A stretch of 64,000 nucleotides of DNA from Bacteriovorax stolpii (GTDB lineage Bacteria > Bdellovibrionota > UBA2428): positions 1 to 64,000 of the forward strand of contig CAMCVE010000011.1 in assembly GCA_945881775.1 (NCBI GenBank), read 5' to 3'. The translations under genes were made by a program, and so were the position numbers. This document shows, in pieces, positions 62,789-64,000 of the stretch (positions are counted from its first letter, which is position 1; every line of letters starts with the position of its first letter). The notes below the pieces were generated by a model. It made no database searches. It saw only the letters and a program-made list of their open reading frames with translations, and had not been told where the DNA came from.

Positions 62789-64000
62789 AATCCGAGACCG
62801 AAGCTAGCGAGAACCTCATCACTCCCGAGATCAAGAAGCTGGCGCGCGAGCAGTTCGACAAGATCGCTCGCGGTGTGGCTGAGATCGTCCCGGAGCACGA
62901 ACTCCTTAAAAAACTCGAGAAGAGTCTCGCTGAACGTCGTCCCCTTCGCGTCAAACTCGGCGTGGACCCCTCGACTCCCGACCTTCACGTCGGCCACACC
63001 GTCATCCTTCAGAAGCTCAAGACGTTCCAAGATCTTGGCCATCAAGTCCTCTTCCTCATCGGCGACTTCACGGCGCAAATCGGAGACCCAACCGGCAAGT
63101 CCGAGACCCGCAAGGTTCTCACGCGCGAAGACACGCTCCGCAACGCTCAGACCTATTCCGAACAAGTCCTCAAGATCCTCAACCCGTCAAAGACTCAGAT
63201 CGTCTTCAACTCGCAGTGGATTGACGGCCTCAAGATCCAGGACGTGATCCGCCTTGCAGGACAAATGACTGTGGCGCGCATGCTCGAGCGCGATGACTTC
63301 TCCAAGCGCTACAAGTCAGAGCAGCCGATCGCAATTCACGAGTTCCTCTACCCCATCCTGCAAGCCTACGACTCTGTTCAGCTCCGCGCGGATGTGGAGC
63401 TCGGCGGCACCGACCAAAAATTCAACGTCCTCCTGGGACGCGATTACCAAAAAGCCGCAGGCCAAGAATCCCAAGTGGTCGTGCTCATGCCTCTGCTTGA
63501 GGGCACCGATGGCCAGCAGAAGATGTCCAAGTCCCTGAACAACGCGATCGGAATCACCGAAGCGCCCAAGGATATTTTCGGCAAAGTCATGAGCGTGAGT
63601 GACACTCTCATGGTCAGATACTACGAGCTCCTCACGGACGTGCCGCTGTCGGAGATTCGCGAAATGCACCCGCGCGCTGCCAAAATGCGCTTAGCTATCG
63701 AGCTCGTGACACGCTTCTGGAGTCGCGAAGAGGCCGAGAAATGTGCCGAAGACTTCGATGCGGTTTTCTCAAAGAAACAGCTCCCCTCCGATTTGCCCTC
63801 CGTGGTGATCAACGCGAGCCAAGTGCCTCTCACCAAACTCATGGCCGAGCACGAACTCGTAGGATCGCTCTCTGAAGCGCGCCGCATGATCGTGCAAGGT
63901 GGCGTTTCGGTCGATGGAGAAAAAATCTCTGATACTGCTTACGTGATTGAGAACGTCCAAGAAGCTCTCATCAAGGTCGGCAAACGCAAGTTCCTTCAAA
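62785..64000 (+). CDS. tyrS: Tyrosyl-tRNA synthetase, 3' end outside window
   Basis: About 405 codons are visible; the gene runs off the right edge. It begins in the ymdB stop codon (ATGA). Class I motifs: HVGH (in [12 protein letters not shown]) and KMSKS (in [13 protein letters not shown]). The tyrosine site RVKLGVDPS and the S4 RNA-binding domain near the end ([21 protein letters not shown]) are present. It charges tRNA-Tyr. Its place behind rny-ymdB suggests one transcript. The tail of the S4 domain is cut by the window. Confidence 0.96.
   Translation, partial: MKSETEASENLITPEIKKLAREQFDKIARGVAEIVPEHELLKKLEKSLAERRPLRVKLGVDPSTPDLHVGHTVILQKLKTFQDLGHQVLFLIGDFTAQIGDPTGKSETRKVLTREDTLRNAQTYSEQVLKILNPSKTQIVFNSQWIDGLKIQDVIRLAGQMTVARMLERDDFSKRYKSEQPIAIHEFLYPILQAYDSVQLRADVELGGTDQKFNVLLGRDYQKAAGQESQVVVLMPLLEGTDGQQKMSKSLNNAIGITEAPKDIFGKVMSVSDTLMVRYYELLTDVPLSEIREMHPRAAKMRLAIELVTRFWSREEAEKCAEDFDAVFSKKQLPSDLPSVVINASQVPLTKLMAEHELVGSLSEARRMIVQGGVSVDGEKISDTAYVIENVQEALIKVGKRKFLQ

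Overview
This is a gene-dense chromosomal window of about 57% GC (estimated by eye) from a Gram-negative bacterium. The evidence for Gram-negative is many exported proteins and lipoproteins, a TonB-like protein, a secretin and a C-terminal beta-barrel. Several traits together point towards Bdellovibrionota or a related former delta-proteobacterial lineage: RNase Y with YmdB, PdxS/PdxT, FtsY with an N-terminal membrane anchor, many two-component proteins, and many secreted proteins of unknown function. That placement is inference; no rRNA or other taxonomic marker was compared. I see no insertion sequence, phage, CRISPR array or integrase, so this reads as core chromosome with lineage-specific accessory genes.

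Layout. 1-4.2 kb: 3' part of a histidine kinase, a TPR protein, a DedA membrane protein and a secreted subtilase. 4.2-9.5 kb (minus strand): a CNT nucleoside transporter coupled to a lipoprotein gamma-glutamyltransferase, the PLP synthase pair pdxS-pdxT, and ribosomal protein L31 type B. A 34-nt imperfect inverted repeat lies in the convergent gap before this block. 9.6-14 kb: a small secreted protein, tRNA-Leu(CAA), and Complex I genes, with NuoB and NuoD fused in one reading frame without a NuoC domain and followed by NuoG. 14-21 kb: an exported GH1 glycosidase coupled to a secreted unknown protein, a small lipoprotein, a 2OG-Fe(II) oxygenase, a TonB-like protein, and a protein resembling an aminotransferase that has lost its lysine. 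21-27 kb: a 2x[4Fe-4S] ferredoxin and AddB/AddA recombination nuclease-helicase genes. 27-30 kb: a secreted unknown protein, a polyprenol-phosphate-sugar-synthase-like glycosyltransferase and alanine dehydrogenase.

30-34.7 kb (plus strand): Nudix hydrolase, a response regulator with a kinase-like but degenerate tail, and a compact secretin/ATPase/GspF-like trio resembling a stripped-down Tad or type II machine. 34.6-37.2 kb: a lipoprotein and an unusual protein with an HExxH domain, an internal signal peptide, SH3-like repeats and a beta-barrel-like end. 37.3-44.6 kb: response regulator, ribosomal protein S1, then a coupled run sppA-HIT-LapA-secreted-methyltransferase followed by a SpoIIE-like pseudophosphatase. 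44.6-55 kb: a large exported unknown protein, mreB, a TPR protein, an MFS transporter, mutS and a glycine-rich secreted protein. 55-64 kb: a coupled kinase/NtrC-type regulator pair, ftsY, zapA, 5-formyl-THF cyclo-ligase, RNase Y, YmdB, and tyrS running off the window.

Frequent ATGA stop/start overlaps indicate translationally coupled operons. The most unusual items are the NuoB-NuoD fusion, the secretin/ATPase/GspF trio, the metallopeptidase-barrel hybrid and three apparently degenerate enzyme homologues next to signalling or redox genes. I found no clear candidate for a wholly new defence or mobile system.
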